From NCBI GenBank assembly GCA_033064195.1, contig JARBJD010000324.1, positions 1 through 64,000 of the forward strand: a stretch of 64,000 nt of DNA, in the 5' to 3' direction. The translations under genes were made by a program, and so were the position numbers. The notes under the pieces were generated by a model, which saw only the letters and a program-made list of their open reading frames with translations, did not search any database and was not told the DNA's origin. Of the stretch, positions 30,925 to 41,443 are shown piece by piece (position 1 is the stretch's first letter; every line of letters starts with the position of its first letter). Origin of the DNA: Blattamonas nauphoetae (Eukaryota > Preaxostyla > Oxymonadida).

Positions 30925-31400
30925 CTTCTCCCGCACTGTCTGTTCGTTAACATCACTTTTGTTGCTGTCCAGGTCGCTGGTGCTGGAAACTGGACGCTGT
31001 TCTGATTGGACTTCTCGCCTGACTTGAACACACTTCTCCTTCAACGATCATCATGCACATATGATCGACTGCTGATTTCAAGTGATTTGTTGAAAATGAA
31101 CAGGCCTGTCAATCCATCAGGCAGCATGCCCACTCGAAATGAGAATCGACAACAATTCATTGACGGCTGTGTCTCACCCTGCTGAAACTGTCAAGACAGT
31201 CCCGAATTGATGGACTTGACATCTTTTCGTCTTTTTCACAGCATCGGCTCATCGCTGACTGGTTCATTTCGCTCGACGAACAGAATCCTGAACAAGCTAG
31301 TCTTATATGGATGTATTTTCATGCTTTTTCATGTTACACAATTTATTACCTACAGATCTCGTTTCAGAAACCGCTTATTATCCGTGGAAGAGATGAGATA
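30925..31400 (+). pseudogene. Beta-helix gene relic, copy 1
   Basis: DNA and broken frames match the start of the gene at 41.46-41.83 kb: NRPVNPSGSMPTRNENRQQF against SSPGNPSGLTASRNTNGQQI, followed by stop codons and a lost repeat domain. About 470 bases remain. Confidence 0.6.
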
Positions 31401-32366
31401 GCAAAGAAATGAGTGCGAATGGGATGATTGACTCAATCGAACAAAGGAAGGCGTTAAAACATCTGAAACGAGAGTGGAGTCCAAGTTTGCTTCAAAATCA
31501 TTGATTATCTGTTTGACTGGTTCTCGAATTCTGACAGACAACGAGTGGAAATGAGTGTGGAGAGTGTTCTCCATCGCTTCGTCCGGAAAATCACTCTTAA
31601 GGACAGTGGCGATCGTCTGGACATAGTTTGATTCCGTTGTCCACCAGAGCATCACATTTCACCAACAATTCATGATGCTGTCGAGCATTCATTGGGCGGG
31701 TTTGAGTTCGAAGAAGAACCACGAGTATGGGGGGACGATTCGATGGGACAGAGCAAAATATGCAAGGGGAACAAACAGATGACACAGGCTGACAGAGTTG
31801 TCCAGAAGGGGCACAAACACACGAGAAAGGGAGTTCGAGACAAGGTTCACATTGTGGCAGCAGGAGTGGGAAACGGGAGGGGAAACGAGATGAGTACTGT
31901 TCCGAGTATGCCGTTCCGAACCAGTAACTGTTGGAATGGTTCCTTGGTCAGGTATTCGAGTTGGGATGTTGGGAGACGTCGGTGGATTCGACGGTTAACA
32001 GAAAGGCAAACGAACTTTGGGATGGGATATGCTGTCCGTGTCCACAAATATGTTCAGAGTCTTTCGAACAATCCTCAAATCACCATCGGGAATCAGAGAG
32101 GAGGAGCGAAAAGTCGATGCTCCATTCCCGAGCAGAGTCAACGCAACAATGTTCAAATCAATGTTCCCTTCGGTTCACATATCTGTCGAATGCTCTGGAA
32201 ATCCCTTCGCTTCGCTTCTGATTTGGGAACGAGCTCGCGGAGCTTCAGAGTTGGATGAACTTGTCAAACATCGTTCCGCGGAGCATGCACTCATCTTGTC
32301 CAGGCAGAGCATCAGGTCAATCAATTCAGAATCGAAGAAGTCTTGGCCTCCCATCACATCACTCAT
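31384..32366 (-). pseudogene. Copy of cluster gene A, duplicated block 1
   Basis: ATG near 32366 (MSDVMGGQDFFDSEL). Blocks matching gene 24192-25167 occur in order but in shifting frames: ELVPKSEAKRRDFQS, SLIPDGD, PMNARQHHELLVKCDAL, then after a 28-nt GT-AG segment (31644-31617) TIATVLKSDFPDEAMENTLHT. The intron-like segment and its frame-joining effect are kept although other parts are broken. Confidence 0.65.
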
Positions 32367-32680
32367 GATTCAACGATAATGATGGATGCTGTTTCGTTAC
32401 AAACAAGTGATTCTGCGAATGTTGATTTTATATTTGCTTGTTCGGGGCATCTGATCTATTAATCACAGAACGCGCCAACAGAATGTAATTCCAAGTCAAC
32501 AAATTGGAGAAAAAGGGAGAACAGAAGCCCATCATGAAAATGAGCAATCAGAAGAATCAAAATGGGGATTTGTGTGGAGTTAAAACGATGGGGGAGTTTG
32601 GTGGAGAATAGAAAAAAATAGCTGAAAACACAATTGAGGATAACTCAGAAATCGAAAAAAAACAACAGAATCACCAAATA

Positions 32681-33035
32681 CAGGGTGGCCCAGAAGTAGT
32701 CTAACCGTATGGGTCGATCACTTTTCTTCGATCTTGCGCAATTGACCCCAATCGTCTTTCTCTTCTTTCCTATGCTTCAAAATTTCCCTTCTTTTCTTTT
32801 CACAAGTGCTTCCTCGACTGTAGTCTCGATGGATCTCATGAAACGGGACTGACTCCGTTTTTTGAACACTCCTTTCTTGAGCGGACAAGGATTGTTGATC
32901 AACGAAACAGTGGTGAAAAGAAAAGAAGTGAAATTAAGAAGCATTGTAGTGAGGAGAAAGACGATTGGTGTCAACGGAATTTGTTCGACGAGAAGTGATC
33001 GACCCATAGGGTTAGACTACTTCTGGGCCACCCTG
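32681..33035. mobile_element. Mariner-type MITE, 355 bp
   Basis: Terminal inverted repeats of about 45 bases start CAGGGTGGCCCAGAAGTAGT and are flanked by TA (32679-32680 and 33036-33037), the Tc1/mariner target. The CAGGGTGGCC start is typical of mariner ends. The inverted repeat continues five more bases outside the TA (CCAAA / TTTGG), which looks like chance at the target. No transposase. It sits just after the stop codon of cluster gene e; the paralogous region at 40.2 kb lacks it. Confidence 0.9.
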
Positions 33036-33071
33036 TATTTGGCTTACATGACTCTTTCAGCCTCACACATT

Positions 33072-36000
33072 CTAACCCATCTCCTTTCGAGGACTGTTCG
33101 AGGTGTGGGCGAGTTCAGAGCTCCTGGACGAGATGCTTTCAATATCCGACACACTAGATTGATCCATGTCCCCGTCGGGCACGGACAGATTTTGAAGAAT
33201 GGGAGAACCGGAAATAGAATCTGTCCTATTGAACAAAGGTGGCGAGGGGCTTTGCACAACAATCCCCTCAATTTCATCTGCTGATCTGGGTGGGTGGAAC
33301 GAGGGGTCTGTTGGATATGGATTGCCCCATGGGTCTTTAGACTCGGGGAGGAAGTTGTCCAAAGGAATGTCAGCTACTACAGCTCGACTAGTTCTGAAAT
33401 GCATTTTAATTTTTCAGAAATAGATTTTAATTATTCAGAAATGAACATAATTGTTCAGAAATGTACTTTAATTTTTCAGAAATGAACATAATTGTTCAGA
33501 AATGAACAGAGATTGTTCAGAAATGAACAGTGATTCTTCCCAAATGAACAGTGATTTTTCTGAAATGAATACTAATTTTTCATAAATGAAGGATCAAAAT
33601 GAGTTGTCCAGATGCAATTTAGAAGCTATATTCAGGCTTCTGAAAAATGAAAAAAGGTTGATCGGACCCTTAAATTGTCTAAAAAAATTACGCGTAGCCA
33701 TTTCCAATTGCGACATCAGATGATAAACGGAGAAGATTTTTCTGGAAAATCATCGCGAAATTTCATGGAACGCTCCTTTTCTCTCATCGATGATGAATCT
33801 GAGACTGACGAGTCTCAAAACTCATCGATCACCGAAAGACAAATACAATACCAATCTCTCAACGAATCGGATGGATGGTTCTTTGGTGATGAAGTTGTTG
33901 ATTGTGAATCTGGGATGGAAAGTCAGCAGGATGGGCTTCTCACAGGCGGATTCAGTCAGGATTTTATTCGAACAAGTCTCAAACGATCGAAAGATGAACT
34001 TCGAAGACTCTTGCCAGAAAGAATTGAAGCAGTTGATAGTGCAAGCCCACCTGAACCTCTTCTTCCACAAGATCCTCATGAGTTTGTTGAACTACCAGCT
34101 CCTCAGAAGATGAAACGTGGTCGTCCAACTTCTCGTCCTGCCCCAAAGCCCCGACGATCATACACCATTCTCACGCCTCGTGAACGCGAATTGGTCCTCG
34201 ATGAAGTGAAGGAAGGGAAGAAGTACGATTTGATTGTCGAAAAGTGGAACATCTCGAAAGGAACAATCAACAACATCGCATCTGGAAAACCTGCTCCCAA
34301 GCCTCGTGGGGGAGCAGTCTATCGAAAAATCACTCCAGAAATTTCACGATCAATGAATGATGCAATTCTTCAAAACCCACTCTTGAAGGGAGAAGAACTC
34401 AAAACTCTCGTCGAGGAGAATCATGGAACATCGGTTGCAGTGTCGACAATCAATGCTCACCTAACTTCACCAAAAATGGTGGAACACGGGTGTACAAAGT
34501 TCACTGTGAAGAAAGTCGAACTGCTCCAACACGAACGCAATTCGGAGGAAACAAAGGACGCGAGACTCGACAATCTTCAGCGATACGCAACAACATTCTC
34601 TCAAGGTGGATTTGCTGTCTACATCGACGAAACTTCCTTCAACAAGACCTGCTTCCAAAATCAAGGTCGTGCTCCAATCGGTCAGCGTTGCCTTCAACGA
34701 GTTCGTCGATTGCAAACGGAAAATCTCACTGCAATCACAGCGATCTCTGAAGCGTGGGGTGTTGTTCATGTGACGTGGGTTCAAGGAACTGTGTCTGCTC
34801 TTGAATTCCAACATTTCCTCCTCTCACTTTTTGAGTCCCTTCAAAGAAGAACGAATGAAAGCTGCACACTGATTATGGACAATGTTGGCTTGCACAAGAC
34901 GGATGAGGTGAAAGAGCTCATCAGATCGAAAAATTACACAACTCTGTTCACTCCACCAAATTCATGTGAGTTGAATCCGATCGAGTACGTCTTTGGCATG
35001 TGGAAAGGTGGGAGTTCGATTCCTTCTCATGTCAGAACAGAGGATCAACTGCGGATTCATCTTTCGGAATCTCTCAGTGCAATTCCTCATCGGAAGATAT
35101 CCGCGGCCATCAGATTTGTGTCTCTCAGACTTCATCCAATTGTCGCTCGCCGAGGTGATTTGGCTCTCAATCGAACACAAGAACAGTTCAACCGCGATTC
35201 GAACGGCCCACATGCTCCAAGTCCGCAAGCAATCATGCCACCAGACCACGGACCACGAGTGGAAGAACCTGAAGAATAAACTGCTTCATCAATAATTCAC
35301 CACACAAGAGTGTTTCCCTTCGTTCTGTCAGTCTTTTCTAAAACGAGTGGTCTCAAAAATAAATCCGAAAAAGAGCCGTTCATTTCTGAACAATCACTGT
35401 TCATTTCCGAATAATCATTGTTCATTTCAGAAAAATCACTGTTCATTTACGAATAATTCATGTTCATTTCTGAAAAATTAAAATTCATTTCTGAACAATC
35501 ATGTTCATTTCTGAACAATCAAAACACATTTCTGAACAATTATGTTCATTTCTGAATAATTAAAATACAATTCAGAACTAGTCGAGCTGTACCATGAGAG
35601 AATTGTTTGGATCATCCTCACCAGACGAAGGGATCTGCTCCAGAACAGAGGTAGAGGATAACGAGAAACTGACAGACAGGCTTTCCGAATCAGTGGAATT
35701 TGAACTGGACCGGTCGCTGGAGAAGGAGGACAGAGAATCGGAGTCGGAGTCTTGAGGTTCAGGTGATATCCATGGGACTTGAACGAGTGTAGGTGTGATT
35801 TCTTGTGATATCTCCCATCCAGTTCGCTGTTCGTGTTGGAAAAACGGGCATGTATTACCCCTGTAGGTTATCGGAACCCTGTAGGTTGTAGGAACTCTGT
35901 AGGTTGCGAAAAGGAACCCTGTAGGTTGTGAAAGGAAGCCTGTAGGTTGTTTTGGAACTCTGTAGGTTGTGACCCAACACTGTGTTCTCGACACATCCCA

Positions 36001-37482
36001 GTCCATTCCACATCCAAAAGACATCAACGAGATAAAGATAGCCCAGATCGTTCCACTTTCACTCTTTCTCTGAAATACTCCCTTTTCAGCTTTCATTCCT
36101 TTCGTATTCTCATTCATTTGCCATATCACCCTCAAAATGCTACTCAATTGTTTGCAAAAATCATAACTGGTCGTGATCCTTGATCAAGACCACAACAACA
36201 AAGTTCGAGATTTCCGACTAAAATGGGCACTATTGTCACTAATGCCATTTCAATTCACATATATTCATCTTTTCTCTTCCTTTTTTCCGAATATTCCACA
36301 GATTAACCTGATAGATCGTGAAAAGTGTGTTAGATAAAAAGTGTTTGGGAAAGCACACAATTTCCTCCGAACCGATTTTCAAAAGAAATCAGAAAACGAG
36401 GCAACACAATCAGAGGTTTGAACTTTTCCACAATCCCCCCTCTAAGCATACCTATCTATCACACAGTTGCTCGACAACCTACAGGGTTCCAATAACCTAC
36501 AGGGGTAATACATGCCGAAAAACGTGTCTTCCAACTGTGTCTGCGATAGATTACTCGTTGTGAGTGGAAGATTGGTTGTTTCCGACTGATTCATAATTCC
36601 TTCAGAAGGGCGACAGTACGCTGATGGGTCATTGGGAAGGTGGTAACTCTGATTTTGGCTATCGAGAATGGAGAGAAGAGAGTGAGTAAATCCAACTCGT
36701 CTGACGGGTAAGGCGATGGGAGAGAATTGATGGCGTTCCTCTCCTTCGTAAGGTTGAAGCAATCCATCGTCTCCTTGTTCGGAGTTGTTTGGGTTTTGAC
36801 ACACACCCAACGGTGATTGCTGGTTGATGGAAGGAGAGGATTGTGGAGTGTTGTCTGAAGCGGCGTTTGCTGGAGGAAGACTTGATTGCTGGTTGACGAT
36901 GGGAGGATGGGATGTGAATGCTTCTCTGTTGACCCCTGCTGATGGAGTGAAGAGGATTGACATCGGCGTTGTATGGAGACGCGTCGGTAGGGTCATTGGG
37001 GGAGTTGTGATTCCTGTCCCAGTGAGAACATAATTTGATTGCTCAATGTGAGGATGAGGAGGGAGTGGGAATAGGAATCCTTGAACGCTTACAATGACAG
37101 TGTCAAACCCCACAGTTCCCATCGTGGGAGTAATTGTTGAACCCTGTTGTTCCGCAAGCGGTGGTGGTGGAGGAGTTGGCAAAGTGATGGTTGGGTTTGG
37201 TTGAGGAGAAGCAGGACGAGGAGGTGTCAGAAAGTCATTGGTGGGATTACGGCTACGGTTCTTCGATCGCGGTCGAGGAGTTGCCAAATTGGTGGTTTGC
37301 TGCGGTTGAGGAGTTGGCAGAATGCCATCGTTGACTGGTGTTGGGAGGAGACCATTGTCATCTGAATTCCGATACATGGACAGGATGGGATCGGTGTCTG
37401 GAGAAACTGTTTGAGTCTGCAGCAGGTTTTGTTCAGACGCAGCTTCAAGATTTTGCTCGATAGAAGGCTCCGATGAGTTCAT
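33072..37482 (-). CDS. Pro/Ser-rich host gene split by two transposons (cluster gene e)
   Basis: Read from ATG 37482 (MNSSEPSIEQN), the host pieces are 37482-36511, 35852-35590 and 33379-33072. The first is very Pro-rich (LLPTPVNDGILPTPQP) with one Pro-Asn repeat unit (NTPQSSPSINQQSPLGVCQN, then SEQGDDGLLQP). The second is Ser/Asp-rich (DSDSDSLSSFSSDRSSSNST). The third ends LSVPDGDMDQSSVSDIES...NSPRKEMG, matching the end of gene f. Gaps are filled by a MITE (35853-36510) and a Tc1-like transposon (33380-35589). Removing the Tc1 element plus one TA joins the second and third pieces in frame (PNNSLM then VADIPLDNF). The MITE gap does not restore frame exactly. As it stands the gene is disrupted. 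Function unknown; the protein is mostly disordered. Confidence 0.6.
33395..33600. repeat. Left subterminal 20-21-bp repeats of the Tc1-like element
   Basis: Tandem units with core CAGAAATGAACANNNATTNTT, spacing 20 or 21. The reverse array lies at 35375-35575. Likely transposase binding sites. Confidence 0.85.
33720..35279 (+). CDS. Tc1-like transposase (DD34E)
   Basis: 519 aa from ATG 33720; the frame is open 45 bases further up without an ATG. Residues 1-125 form an acidic/Ser-rich extension. A Gly-Arg-Pro hook-like segment (RGRPTSRPAPKPRR) lies near residue 130. Two helix-turn-helix regions follow at about 145-260 (TPRERELVLDEV...SKGTINNIASGKP, then PLLKGEELKTLVEENHGTSV). The RNase H-like catalytic domain has the three acidic residues: Asp303 in YIDET, Asp387 in IMDNVGLHK and Glu422 in LNPIEYVF. 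Exactly 34 residues separate the last two, as in Tc1. Usual Tc1 transposases are about 340 aa, so this one is long because of the N-terminal extension and a ~60-residue polar tail. It should bind the subterminal repeats, cut at TA and paste. Confidence 0.95.
   Translation: MINGEDFSGKSSRNFMERSFSLIDDESETDESQNSSITERQIQYQSLNESDGWFFGDEVVDCESGMESQQDGLLTGGFSQDFIRTSLKRSKDELRRLLPERIEAVDSASPPEPLLPQDPHEFVELPAPQKMKRGRPTSRPAPKPRRSYTILTPRERELVLDEVKEGKKYDLIVEKWNISKGTINNIASGKPAPKPRGGAVYRKITPEISRSMNDAILQNPLLKGEELKTLVEENHGTSVAVSTINAHLTSPKMVEHGCTKFTVKKVELLQHERNSEETKDARLDNLQRYATTFSQGGFAVYIDETSFNKTCFQNQGRAPIGQRCLQRVRRLQTENLTAITAISEAWGVVHVTWVQGTVSALEFQHFLLSLFESLQRRTNESCTLIMDNVGLHKTDEVKELIRSKNYTTLFTPPNSCELNPIEYVFGMWKGGSSIPSHVRTEDQLRIHLSESLSAIPHRKISAAIRFVSLRLHPIVARRGDLALNRTQEQFNRDSNGPHAPSPQAIMPPDHGPRVEEPEE
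35375..35575. repeat. Right subterminal 20-21-bp repeats of the Tc1-like element
   Basis: Reverse-oriented units with core TGTTCATTTCTGAA, the mirror of the left array. Confidence 0.85.
35853..36510. mobile_element. MITE with CCTGTAGGTT subrepeats, 658 bp
   Basis: Ends TATTACCCCTGTAGGTTAT mirror each other and continue into GGAACCCTGTAGGTTG on both sides. The left end adds further CTGTAGGTT words up to about 35970. It is flanked by CATG at 35849-35852 and 36511-36514, a possible 4-bp target duplication. The centre is AT-rich without a gene. It lies inside cluster gene e. Confidence 0.75.
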
Positions 37483-38059
37483 CGACGAAACTGAAGGATG
37501 GGAGATGAATTTAATTATCAAAAAAATGAGTCAAAAATTGAACATACCAAAACAAATAGAAAAAGCAAAGATCTAAACCCATACTTCCCTCATATGATTG
37601 GTTTTGACAAGAATGTCTCCAAACGTGTCAGACAGTAGATAGCGAAGTTTATGGAGTCAGTGATGTCGTTTATGAAGCCAGAAGTCCGAAACCACTCCGA
37701 TTGGTCGATACGAAAATGCAACGAACAACGAATCCAATCGTGGGAAGAGCCCTCTAAAATACCCAGCATCATCAGAAAATGGAGGATTCTCATGGATACT
37801 TCGCTTGGTTAACAGTTGATTGTATGCACGATTGTGGACACTGGACTCATCAGAATTGAAATTGTCGATCTGTTCTTTGTTGTCATCTGAACTGGATATT
37901 TCCGAGAGCACGATCGATTAGAATGTGGACTGTTCGCCAATTATTGCTTGTGGGAGAGAACGGGCGAATGATGATTGATTGGTCTCTCAGACAGCTCTCA
38001 CATCTCGTCAACATCAACTCGTCAGCAATTTGTGAGATTTACCAACTGATCAGCTCTAC

Positions 38060-38540
38060 GTGATTCTCCCGCACTGTCTGTTCGTGGGACATCGCATTTG
38101 TTGCTGTCCAGGTCGCTGGTGCTTGAAACTGGACGCTGTTCTGATTCGGCTTCTCGCCTGACTTGAGGACACGAATCTCTCAGCGATCATCCTGCCTATT
38201 TGATACACTGCTGATTTCAAGTGCTTTATTGAATATGAACAGCCCTGTCAATCCATCAGGCAGCATGCCCAACAGAAATAAGAATCGACAACAACTCTTT
38301 GACCGATGTATCTCACCCTGCTGAAACTGTCAAGATGGTGCCGAATTGATGGACTTGACATATTGCCGTCTTTTTCACAGCATCGGCTCATCGCTGACCG
38401 GTTCTGTTCGCTCGACGAACACAATCCTGTACAAATTTGTCTTATATGGATGTATTTTCATGCTTTTTCGTGTTACACAATTCATTATCTACAGATCTCG
38501 TTTCAGAAACCGCTAATTATCCGTGGAAGAGATGAGATAG
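38060..38540 (+). pseudogene. Beta-helix gene relic, copy 2
   Basis: Duplicate of the relic at 30925-31400, with the same broken match to the start of the 41.6-kb beta-helix gene. Confidence 0.6.
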
Positions 38541-39505
38541 CAAAGAAATGAGTGAGAATGGGATGATTGACTCAATCGAACAAAGGAAGGCGTTAAAACA
38601 TCTGAAACGAGAGTGGAGTCCAAGTTTGCTTCAAAATCATTGATTATCTGTTTGACTGGTTCTCGAATTCTGACAGACAACGAGTGGAAATGAGTGTGGA
38701 GAGTGTTCTCCATCGCTTCGTCCGGAATATCACTCTCAAGGACAGTTGCGATCGTCTGGACATAGTTTGATTCCGTTGTCCACCAGAGCATCACATTTCA
38801 CCAACAATTCTCAATGCTGTCGAGCATTCATTGGGCGGGTTTGAGTTCGAAGAAGAACCACGAGTATGGGAGGACGATTCGATGGGACAGAGCAAAATAT
38901 GCAAGGGGAACAAACAGATGACACAGGCTGACAGAGTTGTCCAGAAGGGGCACAAACACACGAGAAAGGGAGTTCGAGACAAGGTTCACATTGTGGCAGC
39001 AGGAGTGGGAAACGGGAGGGGAAACGAGATGAGTACTGTTCCGAGTATGCCGTTCCGAACCAGTAACTGTTGGAATGGTTCCTTGGTCAGGTATTCGAGT
39101 TGGGATGTTGGGAGACGTCGGTGGATTCGACGGTTAACAGAAAGGCAAACGAACTTTGGGATGGGATATGCTGTCCGTGTCCACAAATATGTTCAGAGTC
39201 TTTCGAACAATCCTCAAATCACCATCGGGAATCAGAGAGGAGGAGCGAAAAGTCGATGCTCCATTCCCGAGCAGAGTCAACGCAACAATGTTCAAATCAA
39301 TGTTCCCTTCGGTTCACATATCTGTCGAATGCTCTGGAAATCCCTTCGCTTCGCTTCTGATTTGGGAACGAGCTCGCGGAGCTTCAGAGTTGGATGAACT
39401 TGTCAAACATCGTTCCGCGGAGCATGCACTCATCTTGTCCAGGCAGAGCATCAGGTCAATCAATTCAGAATCGAAGAAGTCTTGGCCTCCCATCACATCA
39501 CTCAC
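38513..39505 (-). pseudogene. Copy of cluster gene A, duplicated block 2
   Basis: Near-identical to 31384-32366, including the 28-nt GT-AG segment (38783-38756), which here precedes TIATVLESDIPDEAMENTLH. Confidence 0.65.
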
Positions 39506-39664
39506 GATTCAACGATAATGATGGATGCTGTTTCGTTACAAACAAGTGATGCTGCGAATGTTGATTTTATATTTGCCTGTTCGGGGCATCTGATCTATTA
39601 ATCACAGAGTGTGCCAACAGAACGTAATTCTCAGTCAACAAATTGGAGAAAAAGGGAGAACAGA

Positions 39665-40200
39665 CAGTCATGGACAAAAGTGATCGGCAGGAAAAATGAC
39701 AAACTCTGGTCTGACGATTTGGGAAAGGAGTTCGATGCTGAAACGACACATGTGCGGAGGTGACATAACATCGACACGCATCGAGGTTAGTAGACTGGTC
39801 TACAGTTCGTGGGTGAGAAATACGAACCATTCCACTGTAGACGTTTTTTTACGAATGTTTTCTTTTTCTTGCGGAGGAGGCTGAGGATCTCGCTAATTTC
39901 GGTATCAATGATCTCATCTCATCACCACCTCTCACTGTGTGAAAAATTGTCGATTGTGGTTGAGCACATATTTTTGTCACTTTTTTTCAGACCCTTCATT
40001 CTTCCGTATCTCCATCATGAAACAACTGCTCGCTCTGATTTTCTCGCCACAATGGTTTTTTTTGATGATGAAGTGTCTGACAACATAAAAACCAAATTTC
40101 ACCGCTCAGTGTTTCTGGACAGGAAAACCGAGAACTTTTGTCCATGACTGAGAAGTCGCTCATGAAAATGAGCGATCAGACGAAGGAAATTGGGATTTGT
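39665..40200. other. Spacer with no convincing gene
   Basis: Between the duplicated block and the end of cluster gene f. Short frames only, and no repeat structure seen beyond T-rich runs near 39845 and 39975. Confidence 0.4.
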
Positions 40201-40267
40201 TTTTATTGAGAGGGGGGAGAGGAACACCAAATGCTTCGCTTCTCTGACTCTTTCAGCCTCACACATT

Positions 40268-41196
40268 CTAACCCATCTCCTTTCGAGGACTGTTCGAGGG
40301 GTCGGGAAGAAACGAGAATAGCCAAGTGGATGAGCTGCTTTCAATATCCGACACACTGGATTGATCCATGTCCCCGTCGGGCACGGACAGATTTTGAAGA
40401 ATGAGAGAACCAGGAATAGAATCTGTCCTATGGAACAAAGGTGGCGAGGAGTCTTGCACAACAATCCCCTCAATATCACGCAGTGATCTGGATTGGCTGG
40501 GAGGTCAGCTTCTTCCAAGAGAGCGTTGTTTGAATTATTTTCATCAGACGAAGGTGTTGTGGATGAGCAAGAATCGGATGGGCTGGCATCAGTTGAGGAC
40601 CGTTCTGAGTCAAAATCGTCCCATGGATCTCTGCACGGTGGCGGGGTTGGACGTGGCACGTCGTCTTCGTCTACGTTGTCGTAGCAAGTTTCTTCGGGGC
40701 CATTCGATGGATCTGCTGGCCGGCGAGGCACCGGTGCAAAGAATGGAACGTGATAATGGCCAGGAGCTGCTGGTGGATTTGCGAAGAGCTCATCGCCTTC
40801 GGCATGCTGTCCGTGGCCCTGACTGAGTGGGCGAACAACAGTGGGACTTTCATCACGTGCTTGACCGTGTTTTTGTGGAGGAGAAGTGGCAGAGGCCTCA
40901 GGGGAACTTGGTGGTTCCGTTGACATGGAACGATCAAAAGGAGAATATCCCCTGCTCTCCGACTGTTCCATCTGGGATGGCATGGGGTCGTCGACTTCTA
41001 GATTCAGTCCGTGGTCCTGACTGATTGGTTGAACAACAGTGGGAACTGTCAGTGCGACAGATTGTGCATGAGGCGTTTGTATGGTAGGACCTTCATCAGG
41101 TTCTTGACTGTTGTCCAGTACGGAAAATATTTCTGATGGTTGGGTTGACCTTGAATCACGACTGTTTGAATTTAAATAAAGCACAGACTGGTCCAT
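40268..41196 (-). CDS. Pro/Ser-rich protein (cluster gene f)
   Basis: The likely start is ATG 41196 (MDQSVLYLNS). The frame is open to an upstream ATG at 41259 whose hydrophobic leader (MLCFSIQLIFIHSVLLVFG) could be a signal peptide, or could be an intron end (ATCCACAG) as in the paralogues. The body is Pro/Glu/Ser-rich with two copies of VVQPISQDHG / VVRPLSQGHG. The family tail LSVPDGDMDQSSVSDIES...NSPRKEMG lies in another frame ending at 40268, so one frame change or short intron occurs near 40.47 kb. It is a relative of genes d and e. Function unknown. Confidence 0.5.
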
Positions 41197-41280
41197 CGGT
41201 GCTCCGAAAACGAGGAGAACACTGTGGATGAAAATAAGCTGGATTGAAAAGCAAAGCATTTGGCTTCAGATTTATTTTTT

Positions 41281-41443
41281 TTCCTAGCCCATACTACCTC
41301 CATGACAATGCTGGTTCATGGATAATCGATCAACCCGCTCCGAAGGAGCCTATTTTCCCTTGTATTTCACAGAAATGTTCAGCACGACTGTTATATGTCA
41401 CTGAAATGGAATTGATGACTCTGATGACTTTTTCAACACTTTG
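41281..41443 (+). repeat. Beta-helix gene upstream region, second copy
   Basis: Matches 29905-30065 closely; it lies just ahead of the split beta-helix gene. Confidence 0.75.

Larger units (their letters stand above)
30085..32526. repeat. Segmental duplication, copy 1
   Basis: Corresponds to 37610-39664 in the same orientation. The stretch 31640-32526 matches 38779-39664 with only scattered differences (constant offset 7139). The left part is more diverged, and about 400 extra bases lie here near 30180-30600. Both copies end at the same word, GGGAGAACAG. It contains a beta-helix relic and a gene A pseudogene. Confidence 0.9.
33380..35589 (+). mobile_element. Tc1-like DD34E transposon, whole-looking
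   Basis: 2210 bp flanked by TA on both sides (33378-33379, 35590-35591). The outer ends CAGCTCGACTAGTTCTGAA are perfect inverted repeats. Inside them, each end carries about eight to ten tandem 20-21-bp units with the core TTCAGAAATGAACA, at 33395-33595 and inverted at 35375-35575. It carries one intact transposase gene. The insertion interrupts cluster gene e. The combination of perfect ends, open transposase and in-phase target suggests a young, possibly active insertion. Confidence 0.93.
37610..39664. repeat. Segmental duplication, copy 2
   Basis: Partner of 30085-32526 (see there). The right 890 bases are nearly identical to copy 1, including both pseudogenes, so this duplication is recent or was homogenised. 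Confidence 0.9.

Noticed and set aside
32777-33007. 76-codon minus-strand frame inside the mariner MITE as a transposase
   Set aside because: Too short, no catalytic residues, and it merely spans the MITE interior and one end.
35578-36147. Separate 189-aa gene with YRVPxTYRG repeats
   Set aside because: Its N-terminal half is translation through the CCTGTAGGTT subrepeats of the MITE; only the C-terminal half belongs to the host gene.
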